The position numbers and the translations under genes were made by a program. Positions 48,309 through 57,513 of a stretch of DNA of 64,000 nucleotides are shown in pieces. Position 1 is the first letter of the stretch; every line of letters starts with the position of its first letter. The notes beneath the pieces are model-generated. The model saw nothing but the letters and a program-made list of their open reading frames with translations. It had not been told where the DNA came from and searched no databases. The stretch is taken from positions 6,138,001-6,202,000 of the forward strand of contig NZ_CP050975.2 in assembly GCF_012273515.2 (NCBI RefSeq), given 5' to 3'. The DNA comes from Streptomyces sp. RPA4-2 (GTDB taxonomy: Bacteria; Actinomycetota; Actinomycetes; Streptomycetales; Streptomycetaceae).

Positions 48309-49199
48309 TCAGCCCCGCGACGGCAGTGAGTCGTCCAGGGGCGGCAGGTCGTCGTACAGCCGCAGTTCGGCCGCGTCGTCGACGTACGGCAGGAAGTCCG
48401 TCTGCGGCAGTACCCAGCCCTCCTCGCCGAAGATGAGCGTGCCCCGCTCACGCAGTGCGCGGTCGGCCCCGGCCCGCCGCACCCAGGCCGCCGGATCGGG
48501 CCCGAGCAGCTCCCGCAGCCGGCCGGAGCCGGCGAGCAGCGCGGCGAGCAGCTCCGCCTGGTCCCCGCCGCCCGGCCGCGGCCGTCCGGTGGCCGGGTCC
48601 GCCAGCACCCCGTGCGCGCTGAAGTAGATGTACGCGCCGCCGAGCCGCTCCCCGGACGGCATCGTCATCTCGAACGCGTCGCCGGGCAGTATCGCCCGCC
48701 GGTAGTCCGGGAACTCGGTGTCGTCGACCGCCTTCAGCTGCGTCGGGTCCAGCCAGGTGACGACCAGCGTGGTCGCGGCGCCCCGGTCGACGTACGGCGT
48801 GCCCGCCACGTAACCCGCCGGACTGATGTGCCCCGAGCACCCCACCCCGATGCCGTGCACCCGCACCGGCACCATCGGCACGGTCGCCGGGATGCCGAGC
48901 CGGGTGAGCTTGTGGGCGACCTGGCCGGGAGAGGCGTTCGAACCGACCGCGATCACCGGGTGGCGGTTGCCGGTCCCGGCCTGGCCGAGGTCGGCCAGCG
49001 CCTCGTCCAGCCGCTGCTGCGCCTGGCGCTCCTCCACGTACCACTCGCCGAGCCGCAGCGGCCGTACGTCGAGCTGGAGCAGCTCGCCGCCGGTCAGCAG
49101 GGAGGGCTCGGGGGTGGGCCGGCCCGGATAGGTGAGCGGCTGCTTGGCGGGCACGTCGTCCAGGCCCAGCGCCTGGAGGCTTCGGTCCTTCGTCGTCAC
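48309..49199 (-). CDS. Unrecognised protein with cyclotransferase-like GSN motif
   Basis: 296 residues from the GTG at 49199 (VTTKDRSLQAL), with GAAGGG upstream. The frame's long upstream extension is not coding. The core has HPVIAVGSNASPGQV, which resembles the Y-G-S-N-L substrate loop of gamma-glutamylcyclotransferase-like folds. AGYVAGTPYVDRGAATTLVVTWLDPTQL and GAYIYFSAHGVL follow. An acidic residue equivalent to the catalytic Glu cannot be assigned. The C-terminus is helical and acidic. Divergent from the channel-like gene at 49371. Function unknown. Confidence 0.75.
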   Translation of the reverse strand: MTTKDRSLQALGLDDVPAKQPLTYPGRPTPEPSLLTGGELLQLDVRPLRLGEWYVEERQAQQRLDEALADLGQAGTGNRHPVIAVGSNASPGQVAHKLTRLGIPATVPMVPVRVHGIGVGCSGHISPAGYVAGTPYVDRGAATTLVVTWLDPTQLKAVDDTEFPDYRRAILPGDAFEMTMPSGERLGGAYIYFSAHGVLADPATGRPRPGGGDQAELLAALLAGSGRLRELLGPDPAAWVRRAGADRALRERGTLIFGEEGWVLPQTDFLPYVDDAAELRLYDDLPPLDDSLPSRG

Positions 49200-49370
49200 G
49201 GTGACGCCCTTCGGGGGTGGTCGCGCGATACGGGCACAGCCTTTCACGCGAGATGTACCCGGAGCGGGGCCCGCTCTCGCCCGCCGCGGCAGGGTTGGCC
49301 GGAACGGACACCGGGAATCATGCCGTCCCATTCTACGAGTGGGAGCGAAGTCGGTTACGGGGGATGCAAG

Positions 49371-50378
49371 TTGAGGCGCACTGGGCAAGGGGCCGACGCC
49401 AGGGGAGCGGCGGGGCGGGGCCGGACGCATCCGCGCTTCCGTACGTCCGTTCGCTGGTGGATCGCCGGACGTACCGTGCATGCGTTGCTGCTGATGACAC
49501 TCGGCGCGCTGGCCGGGCTCTCCGTCGTCATCGCGACGGCCTGGACGCTGACCGAGCACTCCGCGCGGTCGATGGCGGAGCGGTTCTCGAACGGGGAGCG
49601 GCTGCTCGACCTCAGCCTCGCGGTGCTGCGGGCCAGCGTCGGCACGGACAGTCTGTCGCCCGAGCCGGACAGCACCGCGCACCAGCTGCTCGCCACGGTC
49701 GCCTCCGTCACCGGCGCCCTGGTGCCCGCGGTGCTGCTGGGCATCGTGCTGATCAAGATGTTCGCGCTGCGGCCGTTCGTCTGGCGGCAGCGGGCCAGCA
49801 TCTCGCACGCCTGGACCGCCGACTTCCCGGGCTACTCGCGGCAGCACGCGACCAGCGAGGACGCGATCATCGCCGTCCGCTTCTACAACCGCTTCGACAA
49901 CCTGTCCGTCGTGGATCTGCGCGCCCGTGTCCATCTGCGCTACCTGGAGCGCTCCCCGCACGACGGCAGCCTGGTCATCTACAAGCAGTGGCTGAAGGTC
50001 CTGGACGCCCAGGGGGAGCCGGCCGACGAGCGGTACTGGCTCGCGGTCGAGCGCGGGGCGCCGTTCACGGTGTGGATACCGGTCCAGGCACCGGTGGCCG
50101 AGCTGCCGTTCCGGCACATCCAGGGAAAGGACCTCGCCGGTTCGTACGGGGTGAAGCTGCTGGTGCGGCTGACGGCGCGGACCGTGGGCCTGGGCACCGA
50201 GGTCGCCGACGAGCGCTGGTTCGACCTGGAGGCCGGTGACTTCGAACTCGGCCGTTTCGTGCCGTTGCAGCCCGACCTCCACAGGGACGTGTGGCGCTGG
50301 GAGGGCTGGACGGACTTCGACGGGCTGATCCAGGCGCCGCCGTCCGACGACGGCGACGCCACGCGTCCCCTTCCCTGA
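49371..50378 (+). CDS. Two-helix membrane protein resembling an inward-rectifier K+ channel, selectivity filter degenerate
   Basis: 335 residues from the TTG at 49371; an ATG at 49320 in frame is possible, but codon bias is poor there. Helix 1 spans about 36-60 and helix 2 about 106-132. Between them SLAVLRASVGTDSLSP sits where Kir channels have a pore helix and TVGYGDMxP filter. AHQLLATVASVTG...LGIVLIKMFALRP then parallels KirBac helix 2 and its ARP end. The soluble C-terminus (about 160-320: AIIAVRFYNRFDNLSVVDLRARVHLRY, KLLVRLTARTVGLGTEVADERWFDL) resembles the Kir cytoplasmic beta-sandwich. Without TVGYG, K+ selectivity is doubtful. Assigned by eye only. Confidence 0.75.
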   Translation: MRRTGQGADARGAAGRGRTHPRFRTSVRWWIAGRTVHALLLMTLGALAGLSVVIATAWTLTEHSARSMAERFSNGERLLDLSLAVLRASVGTDSLSPEPDSTAHQLLATVASVTGALVPAVLLGIVLIKMFALRPFVWRQRASISHAWTADFPGYSRQHATSEDAIIAVRFYNRFDNLSVVDLRARVHLRYLERSPHDGSLVIYKQWLKVLDAQGEPADERYWLAVERGAPFTVWIPVQAPVAELPFRHIQGKDLAGSYGVKLLVRLTARTVGLGTEVADERWFDLEAGDFELGRFVPLQPDLHRDVWRWEGWTDFDGLIQAPPSDDGDATRPLP

Positions 50379-50445
50379 ACTTCTCTGAACTTCACTGAAC
50401 GCGTGCACGCCTCTCGGCCGTCCGTCCCCGGCTCGCGCGTCCTCC

Positions 50446-50647
50446 AGGGCGTGTTGCGAAAGTCCCGCCTGCCTCGCGACGCCTGGCACGCACTCTCGCC
50501 GCACCGGGCGAAAACCCGAGTACGTCCAGTACGCGGGCTTCCGCCCGGCGCTCCCCCAGCCTCCGGCCGGGGGGACCCCCAGAGCACGCACCGGACGCCG
50601 CGAGGCCCGCCCTCCGGGCGGACGACGGAACTTTCGCAACACGCCCT
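50446..50647. mobile_element. 202-bp MITE-like inverted-repeat element
   Basis: Terminal 18-bp perfect inverted repeats: AGGGCGTGTTGCGAAAGT at 50446-50463 and its complement at 50630-50647. The flanking interior is also imperfectly complementary (for example CCTCGCGACGCCTGG against CCTCGCGGCGTCCGG). A central hairpin lies near 50505-50550, and CTCCGGCCGG / GGGGG-CCCCC motifs follow. There is no coding capacity. The right end supplies two bases of the stop codon of the permease at 50646. No clear target-site duplication seen. It could be a non-autonomous transposon relic or a long bidirectional terminator. Confidence 0.65.
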
Positions 50648-51416
50648 AGGCGTCCCGCCTCTTGAGCAGCGCGTAGCCGCCCAGGAGTGCAGCGACCACC
50701 CACAGCACCATGATCGCGAGGCCTCCCCAGGGCCCGTACGGGGTGTCGTCGCCGACCGGGGTCACCACCCGCATGATCTTGCTGCCGGCCTGGTCGGGCA
50801 GATAGCGGCCGATCTTCTTGGTCGCGGAGACCGCGCCGAGGATGTTGGAGATCAGGAAGAAGAACGGCATCAGGATGCCCAGCGAGAGCATCGGACTGCG
50901 CAGCATCGTCGCCACACCCATCGAGAACACCGCGATGAGCGTCATGTACAGGCCGCCGCCGATCACCGCGCGCAGCACCCCGTGGTCGCCGATCGACGCC
51001 CGGTGCGTGCCGAGCGTCGCCTGCCCGAGGAAGAACGCGACGAAGCTGGTGATGATGCCGACCACGAAGGCGAGCCCCGTCGCCACCGCGACCTTGCTGA
51101 AGAGGAACGTGGCGCGCTGCGGGACCGCGGCGAGCGAGGTGCGGATCATGCCGGTGCTGTACTCGTTGCCGACCACGAGCACCCCGAACACGATCATCGC
51201 GAGCTGACCGAGACTCATTCCGGCGAAGCTGATGTACGTCGGGTCGAAGGAGAGCCGGTCCTTCGCGTTCATCTTGTCGAACTCGTTCTTGGACAGCAGT
51301 GAGATCAGGATGCCGAGCGCGATCGTGACGACGGCGGCGAGGCCGAGTGTCCAGACCGTGGAGGCAACGGACCGGATCTTGGTCCACTCGGACCTGAGGA
51401 CCTGGGAGGCCGCCAT
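50646..51416 (-). CDS. ABC-2 type transporter permease (module B)
   Basis: 256 residues from the ATG at 51416 (MAASQVLRSEWTKIRSV); an upstream GTG-type start would overlap the ATPase. Six membrane helices. It shares EWTKIRSVASTVWTLG and EYSTGMIRTSLAAVPQR with module A, marking duplication, but lacks the Pro-rich N-terminus. Two bases separate its start from the ATPase stop. Its TAG stop lies at the edge of the inverted-repeat element, at the same relative place as the paralogue's stop, so the protein is not truncated. Confidence 0.9.
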   Translation of the reverse strand: MAASQVLRSEWTKIRSVASTVWTLGLAAVVTIALGILISLLSKNEFDKMNAKDRLSFDPTYISFAGMSLGQLAMIVFGVLVVGNEYSTGMIRTSLAAVPQRATFLFSKVAVATGLAFVVGIITSFVAFFLGQATLGTHRASIGDHGVLRAVIGGGLYMTLIAVFSMGVATMLRSPMLSLGILMPFFFLISNILGAVSATKKIGRYLPDQAGSKIMRVVTPVGDDTPYGPWGGLAIMVLWVVAALLGGYALLKRRDA

Positions 51417-51418
51417 GC

Positions 51419-52369
51419 TCAGGATTCCTTCCGCCAGTCGCCGCCCCACTCGCGGGGCGGGGTGTCGGAGTGCGCGTGGTATTCCACCGACTCCGCGGTC
51501 AGCTGCATGAAAGCCTCCTCCAGGGAGGCCTGCTGGGGACTCAGCTCGTGCAGTACGAGCTGGTGACGCGCGGCCAGCTCACCGATCTGCTCGGACTTGC
51601 CGCCGTCCACCTCCAGGGCGCCGCCGCCGCTCTCGACGACGGTGATCCCGGCCTCGTGCAGCACATCGAGCAGCCGCTCGCGCTGCGGGGTGCGGATGCG
51701 GACGTACGACCGGGAGTTGTTCTGGATGAAGTCGGCCATGGAGGTGTCGGCCAGCAGCCGGCCCTGGCCGATGACGACGAGGTGGTCGGCGGTCAGCGCC
51801 ATCTCGCTCATGAGGTGACTGGACACGAACACGGTCCGCCCCTGCGAGGCCAGCGACTTCATCAGATTGCGGATCCAGTGGATGCCCTCGGGGTCGAGGC
51901 CGTTGACCGGCTCGTCGAACATCAGGATCCGGGGATCGCCGAGCAGCGCGCCCGCGATGCCGAGCCGTTGGCCCATGCCCAGCGAGAAGCCCTTGGCCTT
52001 CTTCCGCGCGACCGCGGTGAGTCCCACCGTGTCGAGGACCTCGTCCACCCGCGCCCTCGGGATGCCGTTGCTCTGCGCGAGGCAGAGAAGGTGGTTGAAG
52101 GCGGTGCGGCCACCGTGCATGGCCTTGGCGTCCAGCAGGGCGCCGATGTACTTCAGCGGGTCCTTGAGGTGGTCGTAGTGCTGTCCGTCGATCCGTACGT
52201 CACCCGCGGTGGGCCGGTCGAGCCCGAGCATCATCCGCATGGTGGTGGACTTGCCGGCGCCGTTGGGCCCGAGGAACCCCGTCACGATGCCGGGTCTGAC
52301 GGCGAAGGACAGCTGATCGACCGCCACCTTCTCGCCGTACCGCTTGGTCAGCCCCTCGAGCTCGATCAT
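51419..52369 (-). CDS. ABC transporter ATPase (module B)
   Basis: 316 residues. Walker A GPNGAGKST, signature FSLGMGQRLGIA, Walker B ILMFDEPVNGLDPEG, switch His in VSSHLMSE. It is highly similar to the module A ATPase through residue 300, including the C-terminal LSPQQASLEEAFMQLT motif, but ends without the Pro/Gly-rich tail. It forms an operon with the permease at 50646. Confidence 0.93.
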   Translation of the reverse strand: MIELEGLTKRYGEKVAVDQLSFAVRPGIVTGFLGPNGAGKSTTMRMMLGLDRPTAGDVRIDGQHYDHLKDPLKYIGALLDAKAMHGGRTAFNHLLCLAQSNGIPRARVDEVLDTVGLTAVARKKAKGFSLGMGQRLGIAGALLGDPRILMFDEPVNGLDPEGIHWIRNLMKSLASQGRTVFVSSHLMSEMALTADHLVVIGQGRLLADTSMADFIQNNSRSYVRIRTPQRERLLDVLHEAGITVVESGGGALEVDGGKSEQIGELAARHQLVLHELSPQQASLEEAFMQLTAESVEYHAHSDTPPREWGGDWRKES

Positions 52370-52485
52370 GCGGCCACGGTAGGGCGGCCCCCAGGGCCGC
52401 GCTACTTGAGCGGGCGGGTCTTTGCCGCTTGTTCACCGGGGTTCACGGCCGCGCCGTCAGGGCTTGTCGCACCGTCTGCCGGCGC

Positions 52486-52532
52486 CCACGACCGCGGCCC
52501 GCACCCGAGGAGGGTGCGGGCCGCGGTCGTGG
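52486..52532. terminator. Terminator downstream of filP
   Basis: Perfect 21-bp stem (52486-52506 with 52512-52532) with a GAGGA loop. It lies 12 bp beyond the filP stop on the minus strand and separates filP from the ABC module B promoter region. Confidence 0.85.
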
Positions 52533-52543
52533 ACAGGAACCGG

Positions 52544-53479
52544 TTACCGGGACTGCTGGGCCGGAACCCCACGCGAGATGGGCTCGTCCTCGGCCGGCGT
52601 GCTCGCGGCGGCCACCGCGGCACCCGTGAGCGTCGCGAGCATCTCACGGACGTTCGTGAGCTGGGCGTTGATGGAGTCGCGACGGTTCGTCAGCGCCGCC
52701 AGCTCGCGCTCGGACTCCGAGCGGATGCGGTCGGCCTTGGCGTTCGCGTCGGCCACGATGTCCTCGGCCTGGCGCTGGGCCGTCTCCACCGTCTGGCGGG
52801 CGCGGCGCTCGGCGTCCGTGCGCAGCTTCTCGGCCTCCAGGCGGAGCTGCTCCGCGCGGTGCTCGATCTCCGCGAGGCGCTTCTCGGCCTTCGCCTGACG
52901 CGAGGCCAGGTCACGCTCGGACTGCTCGCGGCGCTTGGCGAGGTTCGTCTCGAAGTCGGCGGCGGCCTGCGCGGCCTTGGCGCGGGTCTCCTCGAAGAGG
53001 GCGTCCGCCTCCTCGCGCTTGGACTGGGCGTCCTTCTGCGCCTCCTGGCGCAGCTGAGAGGCGTCGCTCTTGGCCTTCTCGACGATCCGGACGCCCTCGT
53101 CCTCCGCCTTGGACTTGCGGTCGGACGCGAACGATTCTGCATCGTTGCGGACCTGCTGCGCGGCCGACTCGGCGAGCTCACGGTGCTGCTCGGACGCGCG
53201 ACGGGCCTCGTCACGCAGATCCTTCGCCTCCTCCTCGGCGAGGCGGAGGATCTTCTCGACCCGGGCGCCGAGACCCGCGTACGACGGTTCGGCGTCGGTG
53301 ACCTGGGCCTGGGCGTTCTGCGTTTCGAGGTGGAGCTCCTCGATGCGCTTCTCGAGAGCAGTGATACGGGCCAGAGCGCTGTCACGGTCGGAGACGAGCT
53401 TCGAAATGCGTTCGTCCACCTGAGCGCGGTCGTACCCACGCCGCACAAGCTCGAAGCCGTAGGGGGAAGTGTCGCTCAT
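52544..53479 (-). CDS. filP: FilP, intermediate-filament-like coiled-coil protein
   Basis: 311 residues from the ATG at 53479 (MSDTSPYGFELVRRGY). A short N-terminal globular start with RRGYDRAQVDERISKL (DivIVA-like motif), then nearly continuous coiled coil (about 25-280) of Ala/Glu/Arg/Lys-rich heptads and hendecads. A short Ala-rich end carries RRDSINAQLTNV. FilP forms networks behind the hyphal tip and gives stiffness; it interacts with DivIVA and Scy. Length matches the S. coelicolor protein. It has a 182-bp region of its own between it and scy. Confidence 0.95.
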   Translation of the reverse strand: MSDTSPYGFELVRRGYDRAQVDERISKLVSDRDSALARITALEKRIEELHLETQNAQAQVTDAEPSYAGLGARVEKILRLAEEEAKDLRDEARRASEQHRELAESAAQQVRNDAESFASDRKSKAEDEGVRIVEKAKSDASQLRQEAQKDAQSKREEADALFEETRAKAAQAAADFETNLAKRREQSERDLASRQAKAEKRLAEIEHRAEQLRLEAEKLRTDAERRARQTVETAQRQAEDIVADANAKADRIRSESERELAALTNRRDSINAQLTNVREMLATLTGAAVAAASTPAEDEPISRGVPAQQSR

Positions 53480-53661
53480 GGGGTTCCTGTCGAATGAGAC
53501 CGGTGAGGTGATAGGGGGAATCCTAGGGGCCAAAGCGGTGTGTCATCGAGCGGATACGTGTTTGATCTGGAGAATGACACTCCTTTTGGGTGGCTGGCTG
53601 TCAGAGCGCTTGCCAGAGTCCGCACCAAAGGTCCGGAAAGGTGCGGAATGGGAGCTTCTGG

Positions 53662-56600
53662 CTAGCCCTCCGACGACTTGCCCCCCGAACGGGTCGCGCC
53701 GGCGGCGGCGCCCGCCTTGACCCCACCGTCCTTGTTGCCCGACGGGGCCTCAAAGGATTCCAACGCCTCCAGGACGTCCTGGACACGGGAGATCTCGGCG
53801 TTGATGTCCTCGCGGCGACGGACCAGCACCTCCAGCTCGTGCTTGCCCTCCTCGACCGCGAGCCGTGCCTCGCGGATGGCCTCGGCCTTGATCTCCGTCG
53901 CCTCGGCGACGAGCGAGGACTTCTTCTGCTCGGCCTCCTTGAGGAGCCCCTCGGCCTTCTTGACCGCCGCGATACGCACCTTGCTCGCCTCGGAGTTGGC
54001 CTCCGCGACCAGGTCCTTCGCCTTCGCCTCGGCCTCGGCGAGCTGGTCCTCGGCCGCCTTCACGAGCGCGTCGCAGCGCTCGCCGGCGTTCTTCATCGTC
54101 TCGGCCGACTCGCGGCGGGCCCGCTCGTGCAGCTCCTCGATCTCCGAGGTGACACGGTCGCGCAGCTCCTCCGCCCGCTCCCTTATGGCGGTCGCGTCCC
54201 GGCGCGCGCCGACCAGCAGCTCGTCCGCGTCCGTACGGGACCGCTCCACAAGGGAGTTGCCCTCCACGGTCGCTTCGGAGACAAGCCGCTCGGCCTCGTT
54301 GCGGGCCGCGCCCACCATCGTGTCGGCCTGGCCCTCGGCGTCCGCCGTGGCCTTCTGCGCGCTCTGCTGAGCCTCCGCCAGCAGCTTGTCGGCCTCCGAG
54401 GCCGTCTCCGAGATGAGGGTGTCGACCTGCTCGGCCGCCTCGGAGCGCCGCTTGTTGGCCTCCTGGCGCGCAGCGTCCAGCGTCCGGTCGGCCTCCTCGC
54501 GCGCGGCCGAGGTGAGCCGCTCCGCCTCCGCCTCCGCCTCGGACTTGACCCGTGCGGCCTCGCTGCGGATCCGCTCGGAGTGCTGCTGCGCGGAACCGAC
54601 CGTGTCGGCGGCCTCGGCGCGCAGCCGCTCCGCCTCCCCGGTCGCCTCCGAGACCAGCTGATCGGCCTTGGCGGTGGATTCGGCGCGGACCCGCTCGGCC
54701 TCCGCGTTCGTCTCGTTCGTCAGCCGCTCCGCCTCGGAGCGTGCCTCGTTGATGAGGGTGTCCGCCTGCGTGGCCGCGTCCGAACGGATCCGGTTCGCGT
54801 CCTCCCGGGCCTCCGCGCGGGTGCGTGAGGCGTCCTGGTCGGCGCCCGCGATGGCGTCCGACACCTCGGTGCGCACCCGCTGGGCGTGCTCCGCGGCCTC
54901 CGAACGCAACCGCTCGGACTCGGCGATCGCCTCCGAGACCGTGCGCTCCGCGAGGGACTTGGCGGCGTCCGTCTCCTCGGCCGCCTCGCGCCGGACACGG
55001 CCGGCGTCCTCGGAGGCGCGCTCCCGCTCGGCGTACGCGTCGGCGCGGACCCGGTCCGCCTCCTCCTGCGCCTCGGTGCGGGTACGGTCCGCCGCGTGCT
55101 CGGCGGCGGAGCGCAGGCCCGAGATCTCCTCCTGGGCCTGCTCGTGCAGCCCGGCCACGGAGTCGCGCACCTGCTGTGCGGTCTGCTCGGCGTTCGAGAC
55201 CATCTCGGTCGCGCGCCGGTCGGCCTCCTCGACCAGCCGTACGGCCTCGGCCTGGGCCTCCTCCACGCGGTTGCGCGCGGAGGCGAGGAGCTCCTCGCTC
55301 TGGTCGCGGGCCCGCTCGCGCTCCTGGTCGGCCTCCTGGCGTGCCGAACCGAGCAGTTCCTCGGCCTCGCGGCGACGCCGGACGGCCTCCTCCTGGGCGG
55401 CGGCCAGCGTCTCGGCGCCCTCCGTCGCCAGCCGCTCGGCCGCGGCCTGGGCCTCGGCCCGTACCCGGTCGGCGCTGTCCTGGGCCTCCGACTTCAGCCG
55501 CTCGGCCTCCGCCGCGGCCTCCGAACGCAGCCGTACGGCGATGTTCTCGCCCTCGGCCCGCGACGCCGAGGCGTCCGCGGCGGCCTCGTTGCGCAGCCGG
55601 TCCGCCTCCGTCTCGGCCTGCGCCTGCAGCGTACGGATCCGCTCGGCGGCCTCGCCGCGCAGCCGCTCCGTCTCCTCGGCGGCCTCACGGCGGATCCGCT
55701 CGGCCTCCGCCCGCGCGTCGCTCAGCGCCTGCTCGGCCGAGGCGAGCCGCTGCTCGGCCTCGGTGTGCAGCCGGGTCAGCTCCTCGGCGGCCTCCGTCCG
55801 GCGGGCCGCTATGGCGCGCTCGGAGTCCTCGCGCACCGTCTCGGCGGCCCGCTCGGCCTCCGCCTTGATCGTCTCGGCCAGCTCGACGGCCTCGGCGCGG
55901 TTGTTCTCGGCCTCCTTGCGTGTGCGCTCCAGCGTCTCCTCGGCCTGCCGGCGCAGCGCCGTGGCGCGCTCGATGGCCTCGGTGCGCACGCGCTCACTGT
56001 CGGTCGTCGCGGTCGCCCGGAGCTCGTCCGCGTCCGCCTTGGCCTTCGCGAGCAGTTCCTCGGCGGTCTTGGCCGCCTCCTCGATCTGCTGGACGGCCTC
56101 GCGCCGGGCCTCGCCGCGGATGCGTTCGCCCTCGGCGTTCGCGTCGGCACGCAGCTGCTCGGCCTCGCCGCGCAGCCGGCGCGCCTCCTCCTGCAGCTCG
56201 ACCGTCTTGGCGCGGTACTCCTTGGTGTCGTCCTTCGCCGTGCCCTTGAGCTGCTCGGCGATGTCGTGCGCCTCGCCGCGCAGCCGGTCCGCCTCGGACT
56301 CCGCCTCGGTGCGGATCCGCTCGGCCTCCTCGGCCGCCGCCCTCGTGGTCTTCCTGGCGTCCTCGGACGCCTTGTTGAGCACGTCCTCGGCGGTACGGGC
56401 CGCCTTGGACAGCTGGGAGGCGGTCTCCTCGGCGGTGAGACTGCGGGCGTTCTCCTCGGCCTCCGCGACGATCTTCTCGGCCTTGGTACGGGCCTCCGCG
56501 ACGACCTGCTCGGCCTCGGACCTGGTGGTCTCGGCCTCCTTGGTGGCCTCGCTGACCAGCCGGGCGACCTGCTCCTTCGCCGTGCGGGTGCGCTGTTCGT

Positions 56601-57513
56601 TCGCCGACTCGGCGCCGGCCAGGGCCTTGGCCGCGGCATCCTTCGCCTCGGTGACGACCTTGTCCGCCTCGGCCCGTGCCTCGCGCAGGGCCGTCTCGGC
56701 GGCCGTCATCCGCTGCTCGGCGGCCCGGCTCAGCTCGGTGGCCTGGCGGCGGGCGCTGTCCGACTCGTTCGCCGTGGAGCTGCGCAGCTGCTCGGCGTGC
56801 TCGGTGGCCTCCTGGGCCTGGGTGGACGCGGCGTTCAGCAGCCGCTCGGCGTCCGTACGGGCCCGGCGCAGCAGCGCCTCGGCCTCGGCACGGGCCGACT
56901 CGGCGTCGTTCGTCAGCCGCTGGCGGGCCTCGGCCGCGACCCGCTCGGCCTCCGCGCGGGCGGTGCTCAGCGCCTGGTCCGCCTCGACCCGCGACTCGTC
57001 CAGGAGACGGCGGGCCTGCTGCTCGCTGCGGGAGCGCAGCTGCTCGGCCCAGGCCACGTTCTCGTTGACGTGCGACTCGACGGTCTGGCGGCGCTCGGCC
57101 AGCTCCTGGTCGAGCTGCTGACGCCGCGCGACCGCCTCGGCGTGCAGCTCGGCCTGCAGGCGGGCGGCCTGCTCGGCGTGCTCCTGGAGGATGCGCTGCG
57201 TCTGCGCCCGGGCCTGGCTCATCTCGCGCTCGGCATCGGCGCGCAGCTGATCCGCCTGGATCTGGGCATTACGGAGCAACTGCTCGGCCTGGTAGCCGAG
57301 GTCGCCGCCGCTGTCGTAGGCAGGCCGGGTCGCCAGACTGCGGCGCGCCTCGTGCAGCTTGGCGCGCAGCACCTCGACCTGATAGCCGAGGTCCTCGGCG
57401 TGCTGGACGGCCTTCTCCCGCTCGGTCTTCAGCCGCTCCATCTCGGCCTCGAACCGAGAGAGGTGGTCGACGTCAGCCGCCGGCTCTCGCTCCTGGCGTT
57501 CGTAGCCCCGCAC
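53662..57513 (-). CDS. scy: Scy, giant coiled-coil polarity scaffold
   Basis: 1283 residues from the GTG at 57513 (VRGYERQEREPAADVDHLSRFEAEM); a TTG at 57543 is less likely. After about 20 residues the whole protein is alpha-helical coiled coil built from repeating E-A-E-R-[LI]-R-x-E-A-type units, as in the 51-residue repeats described for this family. The C-terminus carries RREDINAEISRV and a flexible Gly/Ala/Ser/Lys end. Scy organises the tip-organising centre with DivIVA and FilP and sets the number of hyphal branches. Ala+Glu+Arg make up well over half of the residues. Confidence 0.95.
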   Translation of the reverse strand: MRGYERQEREPAADVDHLSRFEAEMERLKTEREKAVQHAEDLGYQVEVLRAKLHEARRSLATRPAYDSGGDLGYQAEQLLRNAQIQADQLRADAEREMSQARAQTQRILQEHAEQAARLQAELHAEAVARRQQLDQELAERRQTVESHVNENVAWAEQLRSRSEQQARRLLDESRVEADQALSTARAEAERVAAEARQRLTNDAESARAEAEALLRRARTDAERLLNAASTQAQEATEHAEQLRSSTANESDSARRQATELSRAAEQRMTAAETALREARAEADKVVTEAKDAAAKALAGAESANEQRTRTAKEQVARLVSEATKEAETTRSEAEQVVAEARTKAEKIVAEAEENARSLTAEETASQLSKAARTAEDVLNKASEDARKTTRAAAEEAERIRTEAESEADRLRGEAHDIAEQLKGTAKDDTKEYRAKTVELQEEARRLRGEAEQLRADANAEGERIRGEARREAVQQIEEAAKTAEELLAKAKADADELRATATTDSERVRTEAIERATALRRQAEETLERTRKEAENNRAEAVELAETIKAEAERAAETVREDSERAIAARRTEAAEELTRLHTEAEQRLASAEQALSDARAEAERIRREAAEETERLRGEAAERIRTLQAQAETEADRLRNEAAADASASRAEGENIAVRLRSEAAAEAERLKSEAQDSADRVRAEAQAAAERLATEGAETLAAAQEEAVRRRREAEELLGSARQEADQERERARDQSEELLASARNRVEEAQAEAVRLVEEADRRATEMVSNAEQTAQQVRDSVAGLHEQAQEEISGLRSAAEHAADRTRTEAQEEADRVRADAYAERERASEDAGRVRREAAEETDAAKSLAERTVSEAIAESERLRSEAAEHAQRVRTEVSDAIAGADQDASRTRAEAREDANRIRSDAATQADTLINEARSEAERLTNETNAEAERVRAESTAKADQLVSEATGEAERLRAEAADTVGSAQQHSERIRSEAARVKSEAEAEAERLTSAAREEADRTLDAARQEANKRRSEAAEQVDTLISETASEADKLLAEAQQSAQKATADAEGQADTMVGAARNEAERLVSEATVEGNSLVERSRTDADELLVGARRDATAIRERAEELRDRVTSEIEELHERARRESAETMKNAGERCDALVKAAEDQLAEAEAKAKDLVAEANSEASKVRIAAVKKAEGLLKEAEQKKSSLVAEATEIKAEAIREARLAVEEGKHELEVLVRRREDINAEISRVQDVLEALESFEAPSGNKDGGVKAGAAAGATRSGGKSSEG

